Source: Candidatus Omnitrophota bacterium
Lineage (GTDB): Bacteria; Omnitrophota; Gorgyraeia; Zapsychrales; Zapsychraceae
Assembly (NCBI GenBank): GCA_016214285.1
Contig: JACROV010000055.1
Coordinates: 1 to 42,713, forward strand
Direction of reading: 5' to 3'
Length of the DNA stretch: 42,713 bases
In this document: positions 14,770 to 23,192 of the stretch, one piece after another
Layout of the letters: each line of letters starts with the position of its first letter
How positions within the stretch are numbered: position 1 is the first letter of the stretch
Notes under the pieces: model-generated
Seen by the model: only the letters and a program-made list of their open reading frames with translations
Told to the model about the DNA's origin: nothing
Database searches by the model: none
Translations under genes and position numbers: made by a program

Positions 14770-15432
14770 ATGAACGAGCATTTCACCGGCGGCCAAAAGC
14801 ATTTGGACCATTTCCTGCGCGGTTATGAAAAGAAACTGATCGCCGCCTTTTTGCCGCTCGTTCCCTCGTGGATGGGCACGGTTCCATTGACGCTGCTGAC
14901 CTTTTTATGGTCCGCGTTGATCGTTTTCTTCGGTTATCTTTCCATTGAAAATATCAATTGGTTATGGGGCTTTAGCGCGTGTATATTCGTGCAGCATATT
15001 ACCGACATGCTTGACGGGGAGATTGGCCGCCGGAGGAATACGGGATTGATCAAGTGGGGATTTTACATGGACCATTTTCTCGACTACGTTTTCACGTGCG
15101 CGATCGTTGCAGGGTATTCGTTCCTGCTGCCCCCGGCGTATTTTCCTTTAGTGGTGTTGTGCCTGGGGGTCTGCGGCGGTTTTATGGTCCATACTCTGAT
15201 GGATTTCTCCATAACCGGCGATTTTAAAATAAGCTTTAACCGCGTCGGTGTCGCCGAGGCCCGGTATTTCCTGGTCGTCCTTAATACGGCGATGATCGTT
15301 TTCGGCACAGGGCTGTTCGTCGCGGTTTTTCCGTTCATCGTTCTGATATCTTGCGCCGCTTTGGCTACGGTCGTTTACAAGTCCCAGAAAACGTACGCCC
15401 TTCTGGACAAAAACGCGTTAAAAACGAAATAA
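14770..15432 (+). CDS. CDP-alcohol phosphatidyltransferase family protein
   Basis: A 220-residue integral membrane enzyme with about five or six hydrophobic segments and the CDP-alcohol phosphotransferase signature. The motif reads DMLDGEIGRRR...GFYMDHFLD, i.e. DxxDGxxGRx9-10GxxxDxxxD, with Gly in place of the usual Ala before Arg. It would join a CDP-activated lipid or alcohol to an alcohol partner. It begins directly after the stop of the phosphatase fusion gene with no spacing, so it is part of the same lipid/glycan cluster. The exact substrate cannot be told from the motif. Confidence 0.88.
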   Translation: MNEHFTGGQKHLDHFLRGYEKKLIAAFLPLVPSWMGTVPLTLLTFLWSALIVFFGYLSIENINWLWGFSACIFVQHITDMLDGEIGRRRNTGLIKWGFYMDHFLDYVFTCAIVAGYSFLLPPAYFPLVVLCLGVCGGFMVHTLMDFSITGDFKISFNRVGVAEARYFLVVLNTAMIVFGTGLFVAVFPFIVLISCAALATVVYKSQKTYALLDKNALKTK

Positions 15433-15439
15433 TCCACCC

Positions 15440-15937
15440 ATGAAAATCGTGTGTTTGGTAAGACATGCTAAAGCCAGCCGGGATGTTCCCGCGTTAAGGG
15501 ATTTCGACCGGCCATTGAGCGCGCGCGGTAAAAAGCAGGCGCCGTGGCTGGGGCGGCGGCTTAAAGGATCCAACGTTTCCCCCGGGGTGATCATTTCAAG
15601 TCCGGCGAAGCGGGCCATCGCGACGGCCGAGACCCTGGCCGGAGGGGTCCAGTATCCGCCGGAAAAGATCATTGCTGAACCGGCGCTTTATGAGTCCGGC
15701 GCGCCGGCGATTTTGGGGGTTATTAAAGATATCGCGCGGGATCATGGCGTGGCGGTTGTGGTCGGACATAATCCGGCCTTGTCGGATTTAATGAGCTATT
15801 TAAGCCGCCGCGAACTGGACGGGCTTCCGACGGCGGGGATCGTTTGTTTGAAATTCAATGTCGATTCCTGGAAAAAGATCGCGCGGGGCAAGGGCGAGGT
15901 CCTTTTTTACGACGCCCCCCCGCGGGAAGAGGAATAA
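15440..15937 (+). CDS. sixA: SixA-like phosphohistidine phosphatase
   Basis: A 165-residue histidine phosphatase of the SixA group. LVRHAKA at residues 6-12 has the catalytic RH, SSPAKRAIATAE is the second Arg region, and VVGHNPALSDL has the second catalytic His. SixA removes phosphate from phosphohistidine on phosphotransfer proteins. It starts 7 bp after the phosphatidyltransferase gene. The gene ends at a hairpin repeat (15959-15996). Confidence 0.88.
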   Translation: MKIVCLVRHAKASRDVPALRDFDRPLSARGKKQAPWLGRRLKGSNVSPGVIISSPAKRAIATAETLAGGVQYPPEKIIAEPALYESGAPAILGVIKDIARDHGVAVVVGHNPALSDLMSYLSRRELDGLPTAGIVCLKFNVDSWKKIARGKGEVLFYDAPPREEE

Positions 15938-15958
15938 GAATGAGGGACAGAAGAATGA

Positions 15959-15996
15959 GGGACACAATACTTAATTGAAATAAGTATTGTGTCCCC
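15959..15996. repeat. GGGGACACAATACTTA hairpin copy 2
   Basis: A perfect 15-bp stem (GGGACACAATACTTA / TAAGTATTGTGTCCC) around a short loop, between sixA and the GST gene. It is the same family as 8614-8652. A looser relative (GGGGACAT...GTGTCCCC) lies at 40319-40349. Confidence 0.85.
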
Positions 15997-16021
15997 CTAT
16001 TAAAAAGAAAGCGAGGTTTTC

Positions 16022-16690
16022 ATGTTGACGATTTACGGAAGTGATCTCTCGGCGCCGGCGAACAAGGTACGATTCGCCGCCAACGCTATCGGTATCAAGT
16101 ATGAATATAAACGCATCGACCTGCGCGCCGGTGAGCATTTGAAGCCGGAGTTTCTGGCGATCAACCCCGTGGGGAAAGTCCCGGCCATCGATGATGACGG
16201 CTTCAAGATGTTCGAAAGCAACGCCATCATCCGCTATCTTGCCGATAAGAATAATTCCCCGCTTTATCCCAAGGGCCTTCGGGACCGGGCGGTGGTGGAC
16301 ATGTGGCTGGACTTCGGGAGCATGCACGTGGGCGCGGCCTTAAGCAAGGTGATCTACAATCGTCTGTTCGCGCCATTGCGCAATATCCCGGTCGATGAAA
16401 ATTCTCTCCAGGAAGGCCTGAAATTCCTGGACCGCTTTTTGCCGGCTGTGGATGGGCAGTTGGCGAAAAATAAATACATCGCCGGCGCCAGGCTCACGCT
16501 GGCGGACATCAATCTTCTGGCGCTCTTTGACCCGTGCGAGATCGCCGCGATCGATATTTCTCCCTGCAAAGATATTGTTCGCTGGCGCGAGGCGTTGCGG
16601 AAGGAAAAATTTTACACCGACTGCCATCCGGAATACGGCGCGGCGTTAAAAGATCGCCTCGCCGCCTTGAAGGCAGGAAATAAGTCATGA
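16022..16690 (+). CDS. glutathione S-transferase family protein
   Basis: A 222-residue GST. The thioredoxin-fold N-terminal half (MLTIYGSDLSAPANKVRF) carries the candidate catalytic Ser; NPVGKVPAIDDDGFKMFESNAIIRYLAD holds the cis-Pro and the glutathione-binding ESNAI. The helical C-terminal half includes AGARLTLADINLLAL with the N-capping Asp. It most resembles the theta/phi type. Substrate unknown. Its stop overlaps a small ORF start at 16687. Confidence 0.9.
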   Translation: MLTIYGSDLSAPANKVRFAANAIGIKYEYKRIDLRAGEHLKPEFLAINPVGKVPAIDDDGFKMFESNAIIRYLADKNNSPLYPKGLRDRAVVDMWLDFGSMHVGAALSKVIYNRLFAPLRNIPVDENSLQEGLKFLDRFLPAVDGQLAKNKYIAGARLTLADINLLALFDPCEIAAIDISPCKDIVRWREALRKEKFYTDCHPEYGAALKDRLAALKAGNKS

Positions 16691-16860
16691 AGAAGATCCT
16701 GAATAGTTCAGTTAAGACTAATACTTGCCAGGTTTCACAAAATCGTTTACAGTTTTTAAAAGCCGCCTTGAGTTCTATGGACTTCCGCCCGGTGGCGGAT
16801 GGCAATCCGCCCGAAGGGCGTCGAGCGAAACCCTCTCGGAAGAAATATCAAGTGCCATGA
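16687..16860 (+). CDS. small unrecognised ORF coupled to the GST gene
   Basis: A 57-codon ORF whose ATG overlaps the GST stop as ATGA. The product (MKKILNSSVKTNTCQVSQNR...) is basic and not recognised. Its second half is encoded by a palindromic stretch (16788-16820, GCCCGGTGGCGGATGGCAATCCGCCC), so that half may be repeat-derived. Evidence for a real gene is only the coupled start. Confidence 0.3.
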   Translation: MKKILNSSVKTNTCQVSQNRLQFLKAALSSMDFRPVADGNPPEGRRAKPSRKKYQVP

Positions 16861-16972
16861 CTTTAGGGGTTTCTCCGTGGATACGGGAGCCGTTTTGCGC
16901 GGCTACTCACCAGATGGCCGCGGGGACGCAAGCGCGGGGGCGCGCGGCATGCTCAAAGGGGCTGCCTGAATA

Positions 16973-18871
16973 ATGTTCATGTACGAGAAATATACCTACA
17001 GGAAGAAAAAGACCGTCTGGACCGACGCCGATTCGGCCGTCCGGAACATCAAAAAGGGCAAGCGGATCCTGATCGGGTCGGGCTGCGCCGAGCCGCATCA
17101 TCTGGTCGAGGCGCTGGTCCGTAACGCGCAGTGTTTCCGCGACAATGAGGTGGTGCATATCCTGACGGTCGGCATCGCGCCTTACGCTGATCCGCGCTAC
17201 GCCCGTAATTTCCGCCATAACGCTTTTTTTATAGGCCACAATATCCGCGAATCCGTCCTGCAGGGGCATTCCGATTATATGCCTGTTTTTCTCTCGGAGA
17301 TCCCGAGTCTGTTCAAGACAAGGCAGATGCCCCTTCACGCGGTCCTGATCCAGGTTTCCCCGCCCGACGGGAGGGGCTTTGTGTCCCTGGGTGTCAGCGT
17401 CGACATATTGCCGGCCGCCATCGCCGGCGCGGACATCGTGGTCGCCCAGGTCAACCGGAACATGCCCGAGACCTGCGGAGAGGCGCGGATCCCGCCGGGA
17501 TGTATCGACTTTTTTGTCGAGGCCGACGAGCCGCTGATTGAGTTCCCGCAGGGAGACCCGGATGAGATCTCGATGAAGATCGGAAAACATTTGAGCCGGT
17601 ATATCCGCGACGGCGACACGTTGCAGCTTGGGATCGGCGCCATCCCCAACGCGGTTTTGTTGCATCTCAACGACAAACACGATCTGGGGATCCATTCGGA
17701 GATGGTCTCCGACGGCATAATCGAGCTCTACCGCAACGGGAATATCACCAACAAGAGAAAATGCCTCAACAAGGGCAAGACGGTCATCAGTTTCGTGCTG
17801 GGCACGAAGAAAATATTCGAGCTCATTGACAAAAACCGGAATTTCCAGTTTTTCCCGACGGAGTACACCAATGATCCTTTCGTCATCAGCCGGAACCCCA
17901 ACGTCGTTTCCATCAACTCCGCCATCCAGATCGACCTGACCGGCCAGGTCTGCTCCGACTCTATCGGGGCGCGGTTCTACAGCGGGTTCGGCGGGCAGGT
18001 GGATTTCGTGCGCGGGGCCAAGCGCTCCGAAGGGGGGAGGTCCTTTATCGCCCTTCCTTCGACGGCAAAAAACGGCTCTATCTCGCGCATCGTGACCAGC
18101 CTCTCGGCGGGCGCCGGCGTGGTGACCACACGCGCCGACGTCCATTATGTCGCCACGGAATATGGTGTGGCTTATCTGCACGGGAAGAATATCCGCGAGC
18201 GGGGGCTGGCCCTCGTCCAGATCGCGCATCCCCAATTTCGCGACGAACTGCTCGCGTATCTCAAGGAAAAGCACTACGTCTATATCGACCAAAGAACCAT
18301 CAAGGACGACGACAGCCTCATCAAGGACAATATCCCCCACAGCGTGACGTTCAAGGGCAAGACCGTTTATTTCCGGCCGCTCCGTCCCTTCGACGAGAAG
18401 GCCATCCAGGATTTCTTTTACAGCCACCGGCCGGAGACCATTTACCAGCGGTATCTGACCAACGTCGAGGCCCTGCCCCACGAAGAGGCCCAGACGCGCG
18501 TGTCCGTCGATTACAACAAGGACATGGCCATCGCGGGGTTCGACGACTGGAGGCCTTACGCGCAGATGGTCTGTCTGGGGCGCTACATCCGCGACGGGAA
18601 GGACCAGGCCGAAGTCGGGCTGGTCGTCAAGGAAAATTATCAGGGGATCGGCATCGGGAAATTCATGTGCGGGCACCTGATCGAGTCGGCGAAGCTGCAC
18701 GGGATAACGCGGTTGTTCGCTTGCGTGGCCCATTCGAACGCGCCGATGCTGGCGATCTTTAAAAGGTTCGGTTTCAGCGTGAAAGAAAGCAGGCAGATCC
18801 AGGGGTACTACCTTTCCCTGGATATCCAGCAATCCGCGCCCTCGCCGTCTTTGGCCGCGTCCGGCCAATAG
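16973..18871 (+). CDS. acetyl-CoA hydrolase/CoA-transferase fused to GNAT domain
   Basis: A 632-residue two-domain protein. Residues 1-465 match the acetyl-CoA hydrolase/4-hydroxybutyrate CoA-transferase family (GSGCAEPHHLVEAL, VSPPDGRGFVSLGVSVD, LQLGIGAIPNAV, GIHSEMVSDG with the likely Glu nucleophile). Residues about 475-625 form a GNAT acetyltransferase with the acetyl-CoA loop VVKENYQGIGIGKFM. Such fusions are known, and the GNAT part may acylate metabolic proteins. The ATG at 16973 or the one at 16979 could be the start. An HDAC-family gene follows 37 bp downstream, giving a writer/eraser pair by position. Confidence 0.9.
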   Translation: MFMYEKYTYRKKKTVWTDADSAVRNIKKGKRILIGSGCAEPHHLVEALVRNAQCFRDNEVVHILTVGIAPYADPRYARNFRHNAFFIGHNIRESVLQGHSDYMPVFLSEIPSLFKTRQMPLHAVLIQVSPPDGRGFVSLGVSVDILPAAIAGADIVVAQVNRNMPETCGEARIPPGCIDFFVEADEPLIEFPQGDPDEISMKIGKHLSRYIRDGDTLQLGIGAIPNAVLLHLNDKHDLGIHSEMVSDGIIELYRNGNITNKRKCLNKGKTVISFVLGTKKIFELIDKNRNFQFFPTEYTNDPFVISRNPNVVSINSAIQIDLTGQVCSDSIGARFYSGFGGQVDFVRGAKRSEGGRSFIALPSTAKNGSISRIVTSLSAGAGVVTTRADVHYVATEYGVAYLHGKNIRERGLALVQIAHPQFRDELLAYLKEKHYVYIDQRTIKDDDSLIKDNIPHSVTFKGKTVYFRPLRPFDEKAIQDFFYSHRPETIYQRYLTNVEALPHEEAQTRVSVDYNKDMAIAGFDDWRPYAQMVCLGRYIRDGKDQAEVGLVVKENYQGIGIGKFMCGHLIESAKLHGITRLFACVAHSNAPMLAIFKRFGFSVKESRQIQGYYLSLDIQQSAPSPSLAASGQ

Positions 18872-18907
18872 GCACCATGCGGGTGGGACCCTTGAAGGCA
18901 TTTTCCC

Positions 18908-19867
18908 ATGACGCCCATTTATCACGACATCTTCCTTGAGCACGATACCGGGACACACCCGGAAAATGCCCAAAGGCTCAAGGCCCTGCAGCCATTGCCC
19001 CGGACCGATCTCATCGACGGCGAACCCTTCCTCTCCATCATTCACCAGCAAAGTTATATAGAGCATGTCAAGGGCCTGTGCCAGCGGGGAGGCGGGTATC
19101 TGGACGCGGATACAATCGTTTCCAGTCGCAGTTACGAGGCCGCCGTCAGTGCCGTCGCGGCGACCATCATGGCGTCGCGGTCGCAGGGCTTCGCGGTTGT
19201 CCGGCCGCCGGGACACCACGCCCACCCTGACCACGCCAGCGGCTTTTGCCTTTTTAACAACATCGCCATCGCCGCGCAGCATCTCGCCCTGGAGGGGAAG
19301 AAGGTCCTGATCTTCGACTTCGACGGCCATCTGGGCGACGGGACGGAACGGTATTTTTACGGGACGGACCAGGTGATGTACTGGTCCATCCACCAGTTTC
19401 CCGCTTTCCCCCATGGGGGCGATGAAGACCAGATTGGAGAAGGGAGGGGAAAGGGGTTCACCGTCAACGTCCCGCTGCCTCCCGGCAGCGGCGACGATAT
19501 CTTTTTCAAGGCCGTGGAACGGATACTGCCCGTCGCCCGGGCGTTCGGTCCCGACGTCGTTGCTGTCTCGGCGGGGTTTGATGCCTGTCAGCACGATCCG
19601 CTGTTAGATTTGCGTCTGAGCGCTTCGGCATTCTACAAGATCGGAAAGATCCTGCGGAACAATTTTGACAACGTCTTCGCGGCGCTCGAAGGCGGGTATA
19701 ACACGGAAGCGTTGCCGTCGTGTTTTAACAATTTTTTGCGCGGCATGAACGGCCAGGACATCTTCCACGCCGAGCGGCCCACGGATTCACGCATCCAGGT
19801 CATCGAGGAATTTGACCTGCGCTTGAGCAACCTGGAGCGGAACCTGGCGCCTTACTGGAAAATTTGA
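18908..19867 (+). CDS. histone-deacetylase-family amidohydrolase
   Basis: A 319-residue HDAC/AcuC/AphA-type zinc hydrolase. RPPGHHAHPDHASGFCLFNN at about residues 99-118 has the catalytic His pair. FDFDGHLGDGT at about 137 has the zinc Asp and His; the second His of the usual DxHHG is Leu here. SAGFDACQHDPL has the third zinc Asp. EGGYN closes the site. It would remove acyl groups from lysine or polyamines. It lies directly after the CoA-transferase/GNAT gene and probably forms a unit with it, comparable in logic to acuA/acuC. Confidence 0.9.
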   Translation: MTPIYHDIFLEHDTGTHPENAQRLKALQPLPRTDLIDGEPFLSIIHQQSYIEHVKGLCQRGGGYLDADTIVSSRSYEAAVSAVAATIMASRSQGFAVVRPPGHHAHPDHASGFCLFNNIAIAAQHLALEGKKVLIFDFDGHLGDGTERYFYGTDQVMYWSIHQFPAFPHGGDEDQIGEGRGKGFTVNVPLPPGSGDDIFFKAVERILPVARAFGPDVVAVSAGFDACQHDPLLDLRLSASAFYKIGKILRNNFDNVFAALEGGYNTEALPSCFNNFLRGMNGQDIFHAERPTDSRIQVIEEFDLRLSNLERNLAPYWKI

Positions 19868-19907
19868 CGAGATCGGTGTTCCCGCGCAGATTCGGCGCAG
19901 ATTGTCC

Positions 19908-19936
19908 TTGACTCGCGGCCTTTCCTCCAATAATAT
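19908..19936 (+). promoter_or_regulatory. sigma70-type promoter for the hydrogenase operon
   Basis: TTGACT at 19908-19913 and TAATAT at 19931-19936 are separated by exactly 17 bp, so transcription would begin near 19943, about 125 nt before the first gene at 20069. The leader contains a hairpin (CATTTCCTT...AAGGAAATG, 20022-20046). This is the only good promoter I see ahead of the 20069-30882 gene run. Confidence 0.6.
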
Positions 19937-20068
19937 AACCCTATTCTTCGAGTCAGCATATCCTTCCAGTTGGTTGAAACAGAAAACGATTTATAAAAAG
20001 GCCGCTTTCGGCGAGCCTCGTCATTTCCTTCTAAAAAAGGAAATGAGGAAAATGACGGGAGTAACGCG

Positions 20069-20707
20069 ATGGCCACGGGTCCCGACGTCCTTATTCTTAC
20101 CAGTTTAACGGCCGGTCTTGCGCATACGCTTCTGGGCCCTGACCATTATCTCCCCTTTGTCGTCCTGTCCAAAGCGCGCGGCTGGTCATATCGCAAGACA
20201 TTCTGGATCACGCTTGCCTGCGGCCTAGGGCACATTCTGGGCGCCGTCCTTTTAGGATATTTGACGCTTCATCTAGGATTCTCCCTCGAGAAACTAAATC
20301 TCGTCGAATCCATGCGGGGCAATCTGGCCGGCTGGGCGGTTACTATTTTCGGACTTTTTTATCTGACCTGGGGTCTGCGCCTGGCATTCCGGAAAAACGT
20401 CGACATTACTTCCCCCGCGCGGACCGGGCTTTTGCCGTGGGCCCTTTTTATCATTTTTATTCTGGGTCCCTGCGAACTGTTGATCCCGATTGTGATTTAT
20501 TCCGCCCCGCACCAAAATCTGTCGGGAGTCCTCGCGGCCACGAGCCTCTTCGGCGCCGCCACGATCTCGACCATGCTCGCGGTCGTGACGGTATCATATT
20601 ATGGTCTGAACGCGTTGGCGTTCCGGCGATGGGGACGTTTTTCCCACGCCTTGGCGGGGCTCGTCATTATGGTGTGCGGCATCGGTATCCAGTTTTGGAG
20701 ATTGTAA
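20069..20707 (+). CDS. NicO/RcnA-like membrane protein, putative Ni/Co transporter
   Basis: A 212-residue protein with about six hydrophobic segments. The first carries HTLLGPDHYLPF, a His-x5-Asp-His motif like the HxxxxDH motif of nickel/cobalt transporters. A second block reads CGLGHILGAVLLGY. It sits at the head of a NiFe hydrogenase operon, 16 bp before hydB, which favours nickel import. GGAG lies 8 nt before the ATG. TauE/HupE-type membrane proteins are alternatives. Confidence 0.55.
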   Translation: MATGPDVLILTSLTAGLAHTLLGPDHYLPFVVLSKARGWSYRKTFWITLACGLGHILGAVLLGYLTLHLGFSLEKLNLVESMRGNLAGWAVTIFGLFYLTWGLRLAFRKNVDITSPARTGLLPWALFIIFILGPCELLIPIVIYSAPHQNLSGVLAATSLFGAATISTMLAVVTVSYYGLNALAFRRWGRFSHALAGLVIMVCGIGIQFWRL

Positions 20708-20723
20708 AAGAGGACACAGCGCC

Positions 20724-21845
20724 ATGAAGATTCTCGAGCGAAATAATTTTCATCGTCTGTTCGACGTCTTGAAAGAATCAGGCTTTGACATCATCGGCCC
20801 GACCTTACAGGACCAGGCCATTGTTTACGACCATCTGGAAGGCGTGGAGGATTTGCCCGAAGGATGGACGGACGAGCAGGCCCCCGGCAAATACCGCGTC
20901 AAAAAAAGAAACGACAAGGCCCTGTTCGGCTATGTGGTTGGCCCCACCTCCTGGAAGAAATTTTTGTATCCCCCGCGGCAGAAATTGTGGTCCGCTCAAA
21001 AAGCAGGTTCCGGCTTTGAGGTCGCGGCCGAAGAGGGTGTCCCCCAAAAAATGGCTTTTTTGGGCGTGCGGTCCTGCGAGCTGGCGGCCATCGCCGTCCA
21101 GGACAAGATTTTTTGTGGCGGCAGCTTCGTGGATCCGCATTATAAAAAGCGCCGCGAGAACGTCTTTCTTGCCGCCGTTAATTGCGCCGAACCTAAAGGG
21201 ACGTGTTTTTGCGTGTCGATGAACACCGGGCCCAGGGCCTTGGGCGGTCTCGACCTGTCCTTGACGGAGATGATCGAGGGAGAGCGGCATTATTTTTTCC
21301 TGCGCTCCGGTTCGGCCGAAGGCGAGAAGGTCCTTTCCAGATTGCCTCTTAAGGACGCCGAAGGCGGCCAGCAGAAAAAAGAGGACGCCCTGCTGGAGGA
21401 GGCCAGACGGCACATGGGCCGCGCGATGGATACCAGGGACATCAAACGGCTGCTGTATGACAATCCGGATCATCCTCAATGGGACAAGGCGGCCGAACGC
21501 TGCCTCTCATGCGCCAATTGCACCATGGCCTGCCCGACCTGTTTCTGCTCGACGGTCGAGGACGTCTCCGACCTGACCGGCGAGCACGCCGAACGCTGGC
21601 GCAAATGGGATTCCTGTTTTTCGCTGGAGTTCAGTTATATCCACGGCGGTAACGTGCGCCAGTCGACCAAAGGGCGCTACCGGCAGTGGATGACCCATAA
21701 ACTGGCCAGCTGGCAGGACCAGTTCGGGACATCGGGTTGCGTGGGCTGCGGCCGCTGCATCAGCTGGTGCCCGGCAGGCATCGATATCACGGAAGAAGTC
21801 AAAGCGATCAGGGCTGATCAGCCCGCCAGGGCCGAATCGCCCTGA
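20724..21845 (+). CDS. hydB: NiFe hydrogenase beta subunit, iron-sulfur (HydB-like)
   Basis: A 373-residue protein of the HydB/AsrA type. The N-terminal region ([47 protein letters not shown]) is typical of sulfhydrogenase beta subunits. Two ferredoxin-like sets follow: [14 protein letters not shown] at about 260 and [14 protein letters not shown] at about 338. It passes electrons between the small subunit and the FAD-containing gamma subunit. RBS AGAGGA precedes the ATG. It is the first structural hydrogenase gene; the next gene is 16 bp downstream. Confidence 0.9.
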   Translation: MKILERNNFHRLFDVLKESGFDIIGPTLQDQAIVYDHLEGVEDLPEGWTDEQAPGKYRVKKRNDKALFGYVVGPTSWKKFLYPPRQKLWSAQKAGSGFEVAAEEGVPQKMAFLGVRSCELAAIAVQDKIFCGGSFVDPHYKKRRENVFLAAVNCAEPKGTCFCVSMNTGPRALGGLDLSLTEMIEGERHYFFLRSGSAEGEKVLSRLPLKDAEGGQQKKEDALLEEARRHMGRAMDTRDIKRLLYDNPDHPQWDKAAERCLSCANCTMACPTCFCSTVEDVSDLTGEHAERWRKWDSCFSLEFSYIHGGNVRQSTKGRYRQWMTHKLASWQDQFGTSGCVGCGRCISWCPAGIDITEEVKAIRADQPARAESP

Positions 21846-21861
21846 TCACCGGAGGTTGACT

Positions 21862-22323
21862 ATGGAGAAGATCAAAGATTTGTTGATGCAGCATCCGTTT
21901 TTCAAAGGGTTGCCCAAAGAGCGTTTGGACCTCCTTGCCGGCTGCGGATCGAACATCCATTTTAAAAAAGGGGAGTGTATCTTTAAAATGGGCGAAGAGT
22001 CCAATCATTTTTATATCGTCCGCAAAGGCCGGGTGTCCCTGGAGATGGATGGCGCGCAGCACGGCCCCATCCGGGTCCAGACGATCGAGGAAGGGGACAT
22101 CCTGGGCTGGTCGTGGCTGATCCCTCCGCATAAATGGAGTTTCACCGCGTTCGCCGTGGAAGATGTCAACGTGACGGCGCTCGACGGCCAATGCCTGAGA
22201 AGAAAATGCGAAGAGGACCATGACCTGGGGTATGAACTTCTGAAGCGTTTTTCCGCCGTCCTGGCGAAAAGGCTCGAATGGACGCGGATGCAGCTCCTGG
22301 ATGTTTACGGGGCGAACGCGTAA
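21862..22323 (+). CDS. cyclic-nucleotide-binding-fold protein in the hydrogenase operon
   Basis: A 153-residue protein that is essentially one cNMP-binding beta-barrel domain (FFKGLPKERLDLLAGC, KKGECIFKMGEESNHFYIVRKGRVSLEM, QTIEEGDILGWSWLIPP) with a C-terminal helix. There is no helix-turn-helix, so it is not a CRP-like regulator. The phosphate-binding cassette reads GWSWLIPPHKWSFTA and lacks the usual Glu and Arg, so ordinary cAMP binding is doubtful. GGAGG at 21851-21855 fixes the ATG at 21862. It lies between hydB and hydG, suggesting a bound regulatory subunit. The role is inference. Confidence 0.85.
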   Translation: MEKIKDLLMQHPFFKGLPKERLDLLAGCGSNIHFKKGECIFKMGEESNHFYIVRKGRVSLEMDGAQHGPIRVQTIEEGDILGWSWLIPPHKWSFTAFAVEDVNVTALDGQCLRRKCEEDHDLGYELLKRFSAVLAKRLEWTRMQLLDVYGANA

Positions 22324-22334
22324 AAAGGGTTGAG

Positions 22335-23192
22335 ATGAGAAAAGAAAGTCATCTTGTTGAAGAGACCGTCGATCCGATGGTCCCGCGGCCGTTTGTGGTC
22401 CGGGAGTCCAGGGAGGAAACGCGCGACGCCTTCACCCTGACACTCGAGCCGCAGGAGGCCAATGGCGCGCCGGCCTTTGAACCCGGACAGTTTAACATGA
22501 TCTATGTCTTCGGCGTCGGAGAGGTCCCCGTTTCGATCAGCGGCGATCCGCGGCAGCCGGAAGTCCTGGTGCACACGGTCCGCGCGGTCGGCGGCGTCAC
22601 CAGGGCGTTGCAAAAACTCGGCCCCGGGGACATCGTCGGCGTCCGCGGCCCGTTCGGCAGCGCGTGGCCGGTGGACAAAGCCAAGGGTAAGGACGTCGTG
22701 ATCGTCACCGGAGGGATCGGCCTGGCGCCGTTACGTCCGGCGGTCTGCCAAATCCTCGGCCAGCGGGAAAAAATCGGGAAGTTTGCCTTGCTCTACGGCG
22801 CGCGCACCCCCAAAGACATTCTTTATCGGGAACAGCTCGGGCAGTGGCGTTCAAATCTGGATTTGCAGGTCAGGGTCACTGTGGACAACGCGACCCGCGA
22901 CTGGTATGGCACCGTCGGGGTCGTGACGATCCTGATCCACAAGGCGCGTTTTGATCCAGCCAATACGATTGCCATGGTCTGCGGCCCCGAGATCATGATG
23001 CGGTTTGTCGTCCAGGAACTGATCAAAGAGAGGATGCGCGAGCAGGATATCTATATTTCCATGGAACGCAACATGAAATGCGCGGTCGGCTTTTGCGGCC
23101 ATTGCCAGTACGGACCGAATTTTATCTGCAAGGACGGGCCGGTGTTTCGTTTCAGCGATGTCCGGCATTTGTTCGGGTTGAGGGAAATCTGA
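22335..23192 (+). CDS. hydG: NiFe hydrogenase gamma subunit, FAD/NAD(P) reductase (HydG-like)
   Basis: A 285-residue ferredoxin-NADP reductase-like protein. The FAD-binding barrel ends in [20 protein letters not shown], the NAD(P) domain has [16 protein letters not shown], and a C-terminal Fe-S motif reads [17 protein letters not shown] at about 247-263. It exchanges electrons with NAD(P)H. The ATG at 22335 is 12 bp after the cNMP gene; longer upstream starts run into that gene. Its stop overlaps the small-subunit start by 1 bp. Confidence 0.92.
   Translation: MRKESHLVEETVDPMVPRPFVVRESREETRDAFTLTLEPQEANGAPAFEPGQFNMIYVFGVGEVPVSISGDPRQPEVLVHTVRAVGGVTRALQKLGPGDIVGVRGPFGSAWPVDKAKGKDVVIVTGGIGLAPLRPAVCQILGQREKIGKFALLYGARTPKDILYREQLGQWRSNLDLQVRVTVDNATRDWYGTVGVVTILIHKARFDPANTIAMVCGPEIMMRFVVQELIKERMREQDIYISMERNMKCAVGFCGHCQYGPNFICKDGPVFRFSDVRHLFGLREI

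Noticed and set aside
16725-16973. An 82-codon plus-strand frame before the CoA-transferase gene
   Set aside because: Low-complexity Arg/Ser-rich translation partly from a palindromic stretch, no ribosome site.
16907-19594. An 895-codon open frame on the minus strand
   Set aside because: It lies antisense to the well-supported CoA-transferase/GNAT and HDAC genes. Its translation has no recognisable domain and reflects high-GC codon bias.
21862-22323. cNMP protein as a CRP-type transcription factor
   Set aside because: No helix-turn-helix domain follows the binding fold; the protein ends soon after the barrel helix.
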